Below, piece by piece: positions 15,994-25,900 of a stretch of 64,000 nt of DNA. The translations under genes and the position numbers were made by a program. Numbering within the stretch: the stretch's first letter is position 1; the number at the start of each line of letters is the position of its first letter. Where the stretch lies: NCBI RefSeq assembly GCF_028736035.1, contig NZ_CP117866.1, positions 2,852,001 to 2,916,000 on the forward strand, in the 5' to 3' direction. The notes under the pieces are model-generated. The model was not told the origin of the DNA and did not search any database. It was given only the letters and a program-made list of their open reading frames with translations. The stretch comes from Streptomyces sp. T12. GTDB lineage: Bacteria > Actinomycetota > Actinomycetes > Streptomycetales > Streptomycetaceae.

Positions 15994-17583
15994 ATGACTT
16001 CACTCGCCCCTGACACCGGCCCCCGCATACCGGAAGCCGTGCACCGGCGCCGCTGGGCGATCCTCGGCGTGCTGATGCTGAGCCTGCTGATCGTCGTCCT
16101 CGACAACTCGATCCTGAACGTCGCCATCAAGACCATCTCGACCCCGGCCCCGACCGGCCTGGGCGCCACCCAGAGCGAGCTGGAGTGGGCGATCAACGCC
16201 TACACCCTCGTCTTCGCCGGCCTCCTGTTCAGCGCGGGCATCCTGGGCGACCGGCTCGGCCGCAAGAAGGTCCTGCTCGGCGGCCTCGCGGTCTTCGGCG
16301 TCGGCTCCGCCCTCGCCGCGTTCTCCGGCTCGCCCGGCGAGCTCATCGCCTTCCGCGCGGTGATGGGCCTCGGTGCCGCCTTCGTCATGCCGGCCACCCT
16401 CGCCGTCCTGATGAACGTCTTCGAGCGCGACGAGCAGCCCAAGGCCATCGGCATCTGGGCGGGCGGCGTCGGACTCGCCATCGCCATCGGCCCGATCACC
16501 GGCGGTGTCCTCCTCGACCACTTCTGGTGGGGCTCGGTCTTCCTCATCAACGTGCCGATCGTGCTGCTCGCGCTCGCGCTGATGCTGTGGCTGGTCCCGG
16601 ACTCCCGTGATCCGAAGCCCGGCCGCATCGACCCCATCGGCGTGGTGCTCTCCGTCGTCGGCCTGGTCCTGCTCGTCTACGGCATCATCAAGGGCGGCCA
16701 GCTCGCCGACTTCACCGACGCCACGGTCCTCGCGACGATCGCCGCCGGACTCGCCGTCCTCGTCGCCTTCGTCGTGTTCGAGAAGCGCAGCGACCATCCG
16801 TCCATCGACGTCACGTACTTCAAGAACAAGGTCTTCTCGGCCGCGATCGGCGTCATCGCGCTGGTCTTCTTCGCCCTGATGGGCGTGACCTTCTTCTCGG
16901 TCTTCTACACCCAGAGCGTGCGCGGCTACTCGCCCCTGCAGACCGGCCTGCTGATGCTGCCGCTCGCCGCCGCCCAGATGATCTTCGCGCCACGCGCCCG
17001 GCTCGTCGTCGACCGGTTCGGCAACCGGGCCACCACCACCGGGGCCATGCTGCTCATCGCCGCCACCCTGGCCGCGTTCGCCACGTTCGAGGCGGACACG
17101 CCGATCTGGCTCCTGGAGGTGGTGTTCTTCCTGATGGGCGCCGCCATGGCGCACATCATGACCCCGATCAGCGTGGTCATCATGCAGGCCATGCCCCGCG
17201 AGAAGGCCGGCTCCGCCTCCGCCCTCAGCAACACCTTCCGCCAGGTCGGCGGCGCGCTCGGCATCGCCGTACTGGGCTCGGTCCTGTCGACCGCGTACCG
17301 CAGCGGCATCGAGGACCGGCTCACGGTGCTGCCGGAGGGCGTACGGCACACGGCGGGCGAGTCCATCGAGGCCACCCTCGGCGTCGCCGACCGGCTCGGC
17401 GCGCGGGGCGAGGCACTCGTCGGACCGGCCCACGACGCCTTCCTGCACGCCATGCACGTCACCGCGCTGTGGGGTGCCGGCGTCGCGGTGCTCGGCGCGG
17501 TGGTCGTGGCGCTGTTCCTGCCGGGGCGGCCGACGGCGCCTCAGGAGGGAGAGACGGAGCGGGAGTTGGCGGCCGCGGAGTAG
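15994..17583 (+). CDS. MFS multidrug efflux transporter, DHA2 (14-TMS) family
   Basis: 529-aa proton antiporter-type exporter. Family motifs are clear: [10 protein letters not shown] (motif D1-like, TM1), [16 protein letters not shown] (motif A), and [21 protein letters not shown] (motif C region, TM5). Fourteen hydrophobic helices span the chain and the C-terminus is acidic. Substrate is unknown. It probably forms a unit with the downstream TetR gene, with the TetR-type palindrome in its promoter, giving a classic drug-inducible efflux module. Confidence 0.9.
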   Translation: MTSLAPDTGPRIPEAVHRRRWAILGVLMLSLLIVVLDNSILNVAIKTISTPAPTGLGATQSELEWAINAYTLVFAGLLFSAGILGDRLGRKKVLLGGLAVFGVGSALAAFSGSPGELIAFRAVMGLGAAFVMPATLAVLMNVFERDEQPKAIGIWAGGVGLAIAIGPITGGVLLDHFWWGSVFLINVPIVLLALALMLWLVPDSRDPKPGRIDPIGVVLSVVGLVLLVYGIIKGGQLADFTDATVLATIAAGLAVLVAFVVFEKRSDHPSIDVTYFKNKVFSAAIGVIALVFFALMGVTFFSVFYTQSVRGYSPLQTGLLMLPLAAAQMIFAPRARLVVDRFGNRATTTGAMLLIAATLAAFATFEADTPIWLLEVVFFLMGAAMAHIMTPISVVIMQAMPREKAGSASALSNTFRQVGGALGIAVLGSVLSTAYRSGIEDRLTVLPEGVRHTAGESIEATLGVADRLGARGEALVGPAHDAFLHAMHVTALWGAGVAVLGAVVVALFLPGRPTAPQEGETERELAAAE

Positions 17584-17684
17584 GAGCGCAGTGGGCACAC
17601 GCCGACACGCTTCGTACCCGCCGTCGCCGTACACCGCCGTACACCAGGGAGAATCAGCACAGCCCATCGAAAGGACCGACCCAA

Positions 17685-18314
17685 GTGCCCCTCGCCGACA
17701 GCCAGCCCCGGCAGGACGGCCCCGCCCGGGGCCGCCCCCGCAGCGAGTCCGTGGAGCGGTCCATCATCGAGGGCGTCATCAAGCTGCTGGAGGACGGCGT
17801 GCCGCTCGCGGAGCTGTCCATCGAGCGCATCGCGCGCACCGCCGGCGTCGGCAAGGCCACCATCTACCGCCGCTGGAGCGGCAAGGAGGAGCTCTTCGTC
17901 GACGTCGTGCGGGCCGCCGAACCCCCGGACCCCGAACTGCCCGGCACCTCCGTGCGCGACGACCTCGTGACGCTTCTTGAGCAGTTGCGCAGGCGCGGTC
18001 TGATGACCCGTTCGTCGGTGCTCCTGCACAACGTCATCGCCCAGATGAAGAGCAGTCCGAAGATCTGGGACGCCTATCACGCGATCGTCGTCGAGCCGCG
18101 GCGCAGGAAACAGCACGAGATCCTGCGCCGCGGGCAGGAGAGGGGCGAGCTGCGCACGGACATCGACGTCGACGTGATGAACGACATGATCTTCGGCCCG
18201 ATGCTCGTGCGTGCCGTCATGCGCCCGGACGCGGACCTTCCGCAGGGACTGGCGGAGCAGATGGTCGACGCCGTGCTCGAAGGTCTACGGCCCGTCAGTT
18301 CACGCACCCCGTAG
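17685..18314 (+). CDS. TetR-family repressor of the adjacent efflux pump
   Basis: 209 aa. N-terminal helix-turn-helix: VERSIIEGVIKLLEDG, then LSIERIARTAGVGKATIYRR followed by WSGKEELF. The C-terminal ligand domain is of the TetR_C type seen with DHA2 pumps. GTG start with AAGGAC about eight bases upstream. A much longer in-frame reading from 17469 overlaps the transporter and is not credible. Likely acts on the palindrome at 15953. Confidence 0.88.
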   Translation: MPLADSQPRQDGPARGRPRSESVERSIIEGVIKLLEDGVPLAELSIERIARTAGVGKATIYRRWSGKEELFVDVVRAAEPPDPELPGTSVRDDLVTLLEQLRRRGLMTRSSVLLHNVIAQMKSSPKIWDAYHAIVVEPRRRKQHEILRRGQERGELRTDIDVDVMNDMIFGPMLVRAVMRPDADLPQGLAEQMVDAVLEGLRPVSSRTP

Positions 18315-18502
18315 ATCGCATGTGCGCGTTTCGTCACAGAGCGCGCTTTCCCTCGCCGTAGCCGGAACTCGTGAAGGTGACTTGTACGTCCTCGCCCCCG
18401 TACGGCCGTCATGAGTACGGCAGGAACGAGGCCGATCATCCCCTAGGGTTTCTTTGGGCGCGGGGGGACGACGGTGTGCACGGCAGGTAGTGAGGCGACG
18501 GT

Positions 18503-19561
18503 ATGGCGCAGCAGGCGTACGTGACGGAGACGGACAACGGCGGCTCGGGGCCCGAGCGCCGGGAATCTGGGCTTCGGCGCCTGACGAACCGCTTGAAGGG
18601 CCTGGTGGCCGGCTGGCGCGGCGACCCGCGCATCTGGCAGCGCGGCATCGTGGTGGCCGCCCTCGCGGTGATGCTCGCCCTGGTGATGCTGCTGCACGCG
18701 CAGATCCCGAACGTGGTCGGCAACCTCGGCAGCCTGACCGAGACGTTCCTGCCCTGGCTGGGCCTGTTCGTCCCGGTGCTGCTCCTGCTGGCCCTGGTCC
18801 GCAAGTCCGCGACCGCGCTCATCGCCGTGCTGCTCCCGGCGATCGTGTGGCTGAACCTCTTCGGCGGCCTCCTCGTCGACCGGACTGGCGCAGGCGGCGA
18901 CCTCACGGTGGCCACGCACAACGTCAACGCGGACAACGCCGATCCGTCCGGCACCGCCCGCGACGTGGCCGCGTCCGGCGCGGACGTGGTGGCCCTGGAG
19001 GAGCTGACGGCCGGCGCGGTCCCGACGTACGAGAAGGCGCTGGCCTCGACGTACAGGTACCACTCGGTGCAGGGCACCGTCGGGTTGTGGAGCAAGTACC
19101 CGCTGAGCGGCGTCAAGCCGGTCGACATCAAGCTGGGCTGGGTCCGTGCCATGCGGGCCGCGGTGACGACGCCGTCCGGGCAGGTCGCGGTGTACGTCGC
19201 CCACCTGCCGTCGGTGCGGGTGAAGGTGGAGGCCGGGTTCACCGCCCGGCAGCGCGACAAGAGCGCCAACGCGCTGGGCGAGGCCATCGCCCACGAGCAG
19301 TTGCAGAAGGTGATCCTGCTCGGCGACCTGAACGGCACGATGAACGACCGCGCGCTCAACGCCGTCACCGCCCAGATGCGCTCCACGCAGGGCGCGGCGG
19401 GCAGCGGGTTCGGGTTCAGCTGGCCGGCGTCGTTCCCGATGGCGCGGATCGACCAGATCATGGTGAAGGGCCTGGAGCCGGAGAGCTCGTGGACGCTGCC
19501 GGAGACGGGGAGTGACCACCTCCCGGTGGCCGCTCGTGTGAAGGTCGACACGTCCTCGTAA
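18503..19561 (+). CDS. Membrane-anchored endonuclease/exonuclease/phosphatase-family protein
   Basis: 352 aa. Three N-terminal transmembrane helices (about residues 48-68, 75-97, 102-122) are followed by an extracytoplasmic EEP fold: LTVATHNVNADN (Asn strand), DVVALEELTAG (metal-binding Glu), VYVAHLPSV, LLGDLNGTMND (catalytic Asp and Asn) and TGSDHLPVAARV (Asp-His). The family hydrolyses phosphodiesters in nucleic acids, phosphoinositides or sphingomyelin; topology favours an external substrate. The specific reaction is unknown. Confidence 0.82.
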   Translation: MAQQAYVTETDNGGSGPERRESGLRRLTNRLKGLVAGWRGDPRIWQRGIVVAALAVMLALVMLLHAQIPNVVGNLGSLTETFLPWLGLFVPVLLLLALVRKSATALIAVLLPAIVWLNLFGGLLVDRTGAGGDLTVATHNVNADNADPSGTARDVAASGADVVALEELTAGAVPTYEKALASTYRYHSVQGTVGLWSKYPLSGVKPVDIKLGWVRAMRAAVTTPSGQVAVYVAHLPSVRVKVEAGFTARQRDKSANALGEAIAHEQLQKVILLGDLNGTMNDRALNAVTAQMRSTQGAAGSGFGFSWPASFPMARIDQIMVKGLEPESSWTLPETGSDHLPVAARVKVDTSS

Positions 19562-19664
19562 CCAGAGGGAATACTGGGGCTGAGAGCCTTTGTTCCGACG
19601 ATGAACATAAGCTTCGTCCGGAACTGCTCTCACCCTCGATCCCTCGAAAGGCACGGCTGCTTTC

Positions 19665-20888
19665 ATGCCCCTGGCCCTGCTCGCCCTCGCCGTCGGCGCC
19701 TTCGGCATCGGTACCACCGAGTTCGTGATGATGGGCCTCCTGCCCGAAGTCGCGAACGACCTGCACATATCCATCCCCACCGCCGGGCATCTGGTCTCGG
19801 CGTACGCGCTCGGCGTCGTGATCGGCGCCCCGCTGCTGGCGGCGGTCGCGGCACGCATGCCGCGCCGTACCGTCCTGATCGGCCTGATGGCCCTGTTCGT
19901 CGCGGGCAACGCGCTGTCCGCCTTCGCCCCCGACTACCACTGGCTGGTGGCCGCCCGCTTCCTGAGCGGACTGCCGCACGGCGCCTTCTTCGGCGTCGGC
20001 GCGGTCGTGGCGACGAACATGGTCGCGCCGGAGCGCAAGGCCCGCTCCGTGTCGCTGATGTTCCTGGGCCTGACGGTGGCCAATGTCGCCGGCGTGCCGG
20101 TGGCCACCCTGATGGGACAGCACCTGGGCTGGCGGGCGACCTTCCTCGGTGTGAGCACGATCGGTCTGGCGGCCATGGCGTCGCTGGCGCTGCTGATCCC
20201 GCGCGCCGAGACGGACGCCGCTCAGCCCGTCGGTCTGCGCGGTGAGCTGGCGGCTCTGCGCTCCCTGCCGGTGTGGCTCGCCCTCGGCACGACGGTCGCG
20301 GGCTTCGGCGCGCTCTTCGCCGCGTACAGCTACGTCACGCCGATGCTGACCGACTCCGCCGGGTACGCCGACGCCAGCGTGACGCTGCTGCTGGCGCTGT
20401 TCGGCGTGGGCGCGACCATCGGCAACCTGCTGGGCGGACGTCTGGCGGACCACTCGATGCGCAAGACCCTGTTCGGCGGCCTGCTCTCCCTGGCCGCGGT
20501 GCTGGCCCTGTTCCCGCTGCTGATGTCCACGGCGTGGAGCGCGGCCCTGGCGGTGACGCTGCTCGGCATGGCGGCGTTCGTGACCGGCTCCCCGCTCAAC
20601 CTGATGGTGATGGAGAAGGCGTCGTCGGCCCCGTCCCTCGCCTCCTCCGCCAACCAGGCGGCCTTCAACCTCGCCAACGCGGGCGGCGCCTGGATCGGCG
20701 GCCTCGCCCTCGCGGCCGGCTTCGGCGTGACGTCCCCGGCCCTGGCCGGCGCGGCACTGGCCGTGCTCGGGCTCGGCGTCGCGGGGGCCGCGTACGCGGT
20801 GGACCGGCGCCGGGTCGCTCCGCGGGCCGGTCGGGAGCGCGTGGTCGCGGGGCATGTTCCGCAGCAGGCCGAGACGGTCCGGTACTGA
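19665..20888 (+). CDS. MFS transporter, DHA1 (12-TMS) drug-efflux type
   Basis: 407 aa with twelve hydrophobic helices. It starts MPLALLALAVGAFGIGTTEF, the typical opening of Cml/AraJ-like DHA1 exporters, with motif A-like AARMPRRTVLIG and the central RSLPVWLALGTT half junction; ARFLSGLPHGAFFGVGAV is motif B/C-like. Similar proteins export chloramphenicol or arabinose-type compounds; no neighbour shows the substrate. Followed by a strong terminator. Confidence 0.88.
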   Translation: MPLALLALAVGAFGIGTTEFVMMGLLPEVANDLHISIPTAGHLVSAYALGVVIGAPLLAAVAARMPRRTVLIGLMALFVAGNALSAFAPDYHWLVAARFLSGLPHGAFFGVGAVVATNMVAPERKARSVSLMFLGLTVANVAGVPVATLMGQHLGWRATFLGVSTIGLAAMASLALLIPRAETDAAQPVGLRGELAALRSLPVWLALGTTVAGFGALFAAYSYVTPMLTDSAGYADASVTLLLALFGVGATIGNLLGGRLADHSMRKTLFGGLLSLAAVLALFPLLMSTAWSAALAVTLLGMAAFVTGSPLNLMVMEKASSAPSLASSANQAAFNLANAGGAWIGGLALAAGFGVTSPALAGAALAVLGLGVAGAAYAVDRRRVAPRAGRERVVAGHVPQQAETVRY

Positions 20889-20907
20889 GCTCTGCGAGAC
20901 CTACGGC

Positions 20908-20940
20908 GAAGGGGCGCCCGGTATCACCGGGCGCCCCTTC
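20908..20940. terminator. Rho-independent-type hairpin after the DHA1 transporter
   Basis: Perfect 15-bp stem, GAAGGGGCGCCCGGT (20908-20922) and ACCGGGCGCCCCTTC (20926-20940), with an ATC loop. No long T run, as usual in Streptomyces. Confidence 0.85.
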
Positions 20941-20956
20941 GTCTGAACCTGCACGT

Positions 20957-21026
20957 CCTGTCGGTGATCCGTGGGGCCTGTCGGTGATCTGTCGGCCCTG
21001 TCGGTGATCTGTCGGTCGTTTGTCGG
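20957..21026 (+). promoter_or_regulatory. Phased TGTCGG direct repeats upstream of the ABC exporter (candidate SARP operator)
   Basis: Three copies of a 20-bp unit begin CCTGTCGGTGATC at 20957, 20977 and 20997. Within and after them the hexamer TGTCGG occurs at 20959, 20979, 20990, 20999, 21010 and 21021, giving spacings of 20, 11, 9, 11 and 11 bp, close to one or two helical turns. SARP regulators bind direct repeats with this phasing just upstream of the -10 region. A SARP gene converges on the exporter operon, making it the obvious candidate. Repeats are seen; binding is inferred. Confidence 0.6.
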
Positions 21027-21049
21027 TGCGCCCTGACACCGTCATCCCC

Positions 21050-22075
21050 ATGACGCGAATCGACAAGAAGCCGAGCGGCGTGAGCACCGCCGTCTCTGTG
21101 CGGGGGTTGGTCAAGCACTACGGCGAGACCAAGGCTCTGGACGGTGTGGACCTGGACGTCCGCGAGGGCACCGTCATGGGAGTGCTCGGGCCGAACGGGG
21201 CCGGCAAGACGACCCTCGTGCGGATCCTGTCCACACTGCTGGCACCCGACGCCGGGCAGGCCACCGTCGTCGGATACGACGTCGTACGGCAGCCTCGGCA
21301 GCTGCGCCGGGTGATCGGACTGACCGGGCAGTACGCCTCCGTCGACGAGAAGCTCCCCGGGTGGGAGAACCTCTATCTCATCGGGCGGCTCCTGGACCTG
21401 CCCCGCAAGGACGCACGCGCGCGTGCCGACGAACTGCTGGAGCGGTTCTCGCTGACCGAGGCCGCCAAGCGGCCCGCGAGCACGTACTCCGGCGGTATGC
21501 GGCGGCGGCTCGACCTGGCGGCCTCCATGATCGGGCGGCCGGCCGTGCTGTTCCTCGACGAGCCGACCACGGGGCTCGACCCCCGCACCCGCAACGAGGT
21601 GTGGGACGAGGTCAAGGCCATGGTCGGGGACGGTGTGACCGTACTGCTGACCACCCAGTACATGGAGGAGGCCGAGCAGCTCGCCTCCGAGCTGACCGTC
21701 GTCGACCGGGGCAAGGTCATCGCGGGCGGGGGGATCGAGGAGCTGAAGGCCAAGGTCGGCGGACGGACCCTGCGGATCCGGCCGGTCGACGCGCTGCAGC
21801 TGCGCCCGCTCGCCGGCTATCTCGACGATCTCGGCATCACCGGGCTCGCGACCACGACCGTGGACACCGACAGCGGCACCCTGCTCGTGCCGATCCTCAG
21901 CGACGAGCAGCTGACCGCCGTCGTCGGCGCCGTGACCGCCCGCGGCATCACGCTCGGCTCCATCAGCACCGAACTGCCCAGCCTGGACGAGGTGTTCCTC
22001 TCCCTCACCGGCCACCGCGCCAGTGCCCCGCAGGACACCGTGCCCACCGACGACCGCGAGGAGGTCGCCGTATGA
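21050..22075 (+). CDS. DrrA-type ABC exporter ATPase
   Basis: 341-aa ATP-binding subunit of a daunorubicin-resistance-like exporter. Walker A GPNGAGKTT near residue 48, Q-loop TGQYASVDEKL, signature YSGGMRRRLD, Walker B VLFLDEPTTGLD and switch TTQYMEEAEQLA are all present; the C-terminal DrrA extension (residues 240-341) is also there. No ribosome site precedes the ATG, so translation may be leaderless; GTG at 21026 is an alternative but overlaps the repeat block. Its stop overlaps the permease start (ATGA). Confidence 0.9.
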   Translation: MTRIDKKPSGVSTAVSVRGLVKHYGETKALDGVDLDVREGTVMGVLGPNGAGKTTLVRILSTLLAPDAGQATVVGYDVVRQPRQLRRVIGLTGQYASVDEKLPGWENLYLIGRLLDLPRKDARARADELLERFSLTEAAKRPASTYSGGMRRRLDLAASMIGRPAVLFLDEPTTGLDPRTRNEVWDEVKAMVGDGVTVLLTTQYMEEAEQLASELTVVDRGKVIAGGGIEELKAKVGGRTLRIRPVDALQLRPLAGYLDDLGITGLATTTVDTDSGTLLVPILSDEQLTAVVGAVTARGITLGSISTELPSLDEVFLSLTGHRASAPQDTVPTDDREEVAV

Positions 22076-22896
22076 GCGCCGCCACCACTCTTCCCACCGC
22101 CGCGACCACCGACGACGCCCGCATTTCGCTGCGCGGGCATCTGCGGCACACCGGCGCCCTCGTCCGCCGCAATCTGCTGTGGATCCGCCAGGACCCGGAG
22201 TCGATGGCCGACGCGCTGCTGATGCCGGTCATCTTCACCCTGCTGTTCGTGTTCGTCTTCGGCGGCTCGATCGGGCAGGCGCTGGGTGGCGGGCAGGACC
22301 AGTACGTGCAGTACGTGATCCCCGGCATGATCGCGATGATGAGCATGACGCTGTCCCAGGGCGTCGGCACCGGCTTCAGCCAGGACTTCAACTCCGGTGT
22401 CATGGACCGCTTCCGGTCCCTGCCGATCGGGCGCGGCTCGGTGCTGTTCGCGAAGATCTCGGTGGAGCTGCTGCGGATGCTGTTCGCGACCACCGTGCTG
22501 ATGATCGTCTCCGTGGCGGTCGGGTTCGACATCACCAACTGGCCCGGGCTCTTCGCCACCGTGGCCCTGTCCACGGCGTTCGCCTCGTCGATCATGTGGG
22601 TGTTCCTCACCCTGGGCGTGATCATGAAGAACGCGCAGTCCGTGCAGGCGATGGGCTTCCTGGTGCTGTTCCCGCTCCAGTTCGGCTCGTCGATCTTCGC
22701 GCCGACCACGTCGATGCCGGGCTGGCTGCAGGCCTTCACCGACTACAACCCGCTGTCCACGCTCGCCGACGCCGCGCGCGGACTGATGGTGGGCGGGCCG
22801 GTCGCGCACGACCTGTGGGTGACGCTGGGCTGGTCGGTGGCGATCACTGCGGTGATGGCGCCGATCGCGATCCACAAGTTCCGGACGAAGAGCTGA
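22072..22896 (+). CDS. DrrB-type ABC-2 exporter permease
   Basis: 274-aa ABC-2 family membrane subunit with six predicted helices: VRRNLLWIRQDPESMADALL leading into the first helix, then the DrrB-like FSQDFNSGVMDRFRSLPIGR motif and the late helix-pair region QFGSSIFAPTTSMPGWLQAF. Translationally coupled to the ATPase by a four-base overlap, so they form one exporter. Substrate unknown; relatives export anthracyclines and other hydrophobic natural products. No biosynthetic cluster is visible in the window. Confidence 0.9.
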   Translation: MSAATTLPTAATTDDARISLRGHLRHTGALVRRNLLWIRQDPESMADALLMPVIFTLLFVFVFGGSIGQALGGGQDQYVQYVIPGMIAMMSMTLSQGVGTGFSQDFNSGVMDRFRSLPIGRGSVLFAKISVELLRMLFATTVLMIVSVAVGFDITNWPGLFATVALSTAFASSIMWVFLTLGVIMKNAQSVQAMGFLVLFPLQFGSSIFAPTTSMPGWLQAFTDYNPLSTLADAARGLMVGGPVAHDLWVTLGWSVAITAVMAPIAIHKFRTKS

Positions 22897-22937
22897 CGTA
22901 TCCGGCTCCGCCCCGGTGTGCGTCGGAGTCGGTGTCG

Positions 22938-25900
22938 TCAGATCAGGGCGGCGGCCTCCCGGGCGGAGAGGCCGCCGCCCTCCGCGTACGCCGCCTCGTA
23001 CGCCGCGTCGCCGAGCGCCGCGCGCGTGCGCTGCACGGCCCGTTCGTACACCTCGCGCTCCTGGGACGTCGGGACGTGCCGGAGTGGCAACAGCGCGGCT
23101 GCGGCGCCGAGGCAGCGGGCGGCGTCGTGGGCCCGGCCGCCGCCGTCGATGCCGGCGAGGGCGTACGCGGCGGTGGTCAGATACGCCGAGCGCATCTGCG
23201 GGGCGATGGCCTCGGACAGCGGGTCCTCGGCGCGTTCCAGCGCCCGCCTGATCCGGTCCAGGGACTGCGGGTAGCGGCCGTCGGCCGCGTCCAGCCAGGC
23301 CTCCGCACCGAGGATGAAGGCGTCGAAGATGACGAAGTGGGCGATCTTGAACTGCTCGCGCAGCAGCCGGAGTTGCTCACGCGCCTCGGGGATCCGGTCG
23401 CTCATGCCGAGCCGGCCGGCCAGGATCAGCCGGGCGAAGGGCATCGACTGGTCGTTCGGGCCGGCCGCCTGGTCGATGACCTCGCGCAGCAGGCGCTCTC
23501 CCCGCTCGGCCTCGCCCGCCTCGATCAGGACGCTGCCGAGCCGGGCCCTGAGCACGCCCATCTGGGCGCGGGCGCCGAGACCTTCGGCGTGCTCCATCGC
23601 CGCCTCGTAGTCGGCGGCGGCCGCACGGTAGTCGCCCCTGCGCTCACGCCCCTCGGCGCGCGCGGCGAACGCCTCCGCGGTGCCCCACAGATCGCCGAGG
23701 CGGCCGTAGATGGCAAGCGCCTCGTCGGCGTCTCGGGTGGCGTCGCCCGCCCACTCGGTGCGGTTGGCGAGCAGATTGGCCCGCATATGGAGGGCGGCGG
23801 CGAGGTCCCAGTCGTATCCGGGCACGCCGCGACAGGTGTCCACAGCGGCGTCGACGATCGTCCGCACCCGTGCGATGTCCCCGGTGAGCAGGACGGCGTA
23901 GAACCAGAGGGAGCCGGGGAACCGGCATCCCTGCGGGAGTCCGGGCCGGTACGCCTCGCCGACGGCGCGCAGTTTCCGCTGCCCCTCGGGCGCCTGCCAG
24001 CGGTCCAATTCGGTGTCCATGCAGGCCAGATGGACCAGATGGACGCCGCGCCGGGCCTCCGCGAGGACCTCGCCGGTCCAGGGCGGCGGCGTGGCCGTGC
24101 AGCGCTCCCACAGCGGGGCGGCGGGCCGGACGGGCTCGGCGAAGGGGTCGGGGCCGAGGTCATGGACCTCGCGGGACCAGTTGCGGGCGACGATGCGCTG
24201 GTCGCGCATCTGCCAGTACCAGGCCATCGACAGCACCAGGCACATCGCCTCCTGCTCGTCGCGTACGGCGATGGCGTGGTGCAGGGCGGCGCGGATGTTC
24301 TCGCTCTCGCGCTCGAGCCGCTGGATGGCGGCGAGCTGGCCGGAGCCGCGCAGCAACGGTTCGGTGGTGCGGGCGAGTTCGCGGTAGTGCGTCAGATGCG
24401 CGCGCGCCGCCTCGGCACGCCGGCCGGTCTCGTCGAGCCGCTCGCCGGCGTACTCGGCGACGGTCTCCAGCAGCCGGTAGCGCATGCCCCCGTCCCCCGA
24501 AGGGGCGGCCACCACCAGGGACTTGTCCACGAGCGAGCCGAGCGCCTCCAGCGCGACGGGCCCGCACACGGCCTCGGCGGCGGCGAGATCGCACCCGCCG
24601 GCGAACACGGACAGCCGCCGCAGCACCTCCCGTTCGCCCTCGTCCAGCAGCTCCCAGGACCAGTCCACGACCGCCCGCAGGGTCTGCTGGCGGGGCAGCA
24701 CGGTACGGCTGCCCGAGGTGAGGAGCCGGAAGCGGTCGTCGAGCCGGTCAGCGATCTGACGTGGCGTCAACATACGGAGGCGGGCGGCGGCGAGCTCGAT
24801 GGCCAGGGGCAGCCCGTCGAGCCGCCGGCAGATCTCCGCGCACGCCTCCGGATCATCGGCGACCCGGAAGCCCGGCCTGGCCGCGGCGCCCCGGTCGGCG
24901 AGCAGCCGCAGCGCGAACGGCTCAGGCAGCGGGTCCACGGGCCGCAGCAACTCCCCCGGTACGCCGAGGGGTTCACGACTGGTGGCGAGCACCGTCAGCT
25001 GCGGGCAGCGCTCCAGCAGCTCCTCCACGAGCCGGGCGGCGGCCTCGACGACGTGCTCGCAGTTGTCGAGGATCAGCAGCATGCGCAGCTTGCCGCAGTG
25101 CTCGGCGAGCCGCTCGACGGGGTCGCCGTACCGGTCGGACGCGGCCCGCATGGCCTCGGCGCCGGCGCCGTACAGCACGGTCTCACGGGCGCCGAGAGCG
25201 GTGAGCACGGCCTCCGGTACGGCCTCGGGGTCGTCGACCGGCGCGAGTTCGGCCAGCCACACCCCGTCCGGGGCACCGTCGCGCACACTCTCGGCGGCCT
25301 CCTGCGACAGCCGCGTCTTCCCGGCACCGCCGGGGCCGAGCAGGGTGACGAGCCGGGCGGTGGAGAGGTCGCCCCGGATGGCTTCGATGTCCGGTTTCCG
25401 GCCGACGAAGGAGGTGAGGCGGGCGCGGAGGTTGCCGGTGGGTGGGGGCGGGGGCGAAGTGGGGGTGAGGGTGGAGGCGGTGGCGGTGGCGGTGGCGGTG
25501 GGTCGGGGGGTGCCGGGCGACTCGGAGGTGGGGTCCGTGCGGGCGGTGAGGCCGGGGGCGGGGGGAATGCCGGGGTCCGTCGCGGCCTCGGGGGTGCGGG
25601 CGCGGTCGGGCGCGGGCGTGGTGTGAGCAGCGGGGTGGGCTGGGACGCCGGGGCTGGTCGGGGAACCGGGGGTGTGCTGGTCGCCGGGCGTGGGCGCGGC
25701 GCCGGCAGCGGGGTGCGTGGGAACGCCGGGGCTGGTCGGGGAACCGGGCCCCCGCTCGCCTCCGTCGGCCTCCGCATCGGCGGTGCCGGGTGGCCGGGGT
25801 GCGTGGCTGCCAGGGGTGGTGCGTATCGCGTCGTGGGTGGAGCTGAATCCGTCGCGTCTGCGCGGGCGGTCGGTGCCGGCCCCGTGCGTGCGCTCCGTCG

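Noticed and set aside
17469..17684. N-terminal extension of the TetR regulator into the transporter gene
   Set aside because: Overlaps the transporter, has no family similarity; the GTG at 17685 has a ribosome site and starts near the HTH.
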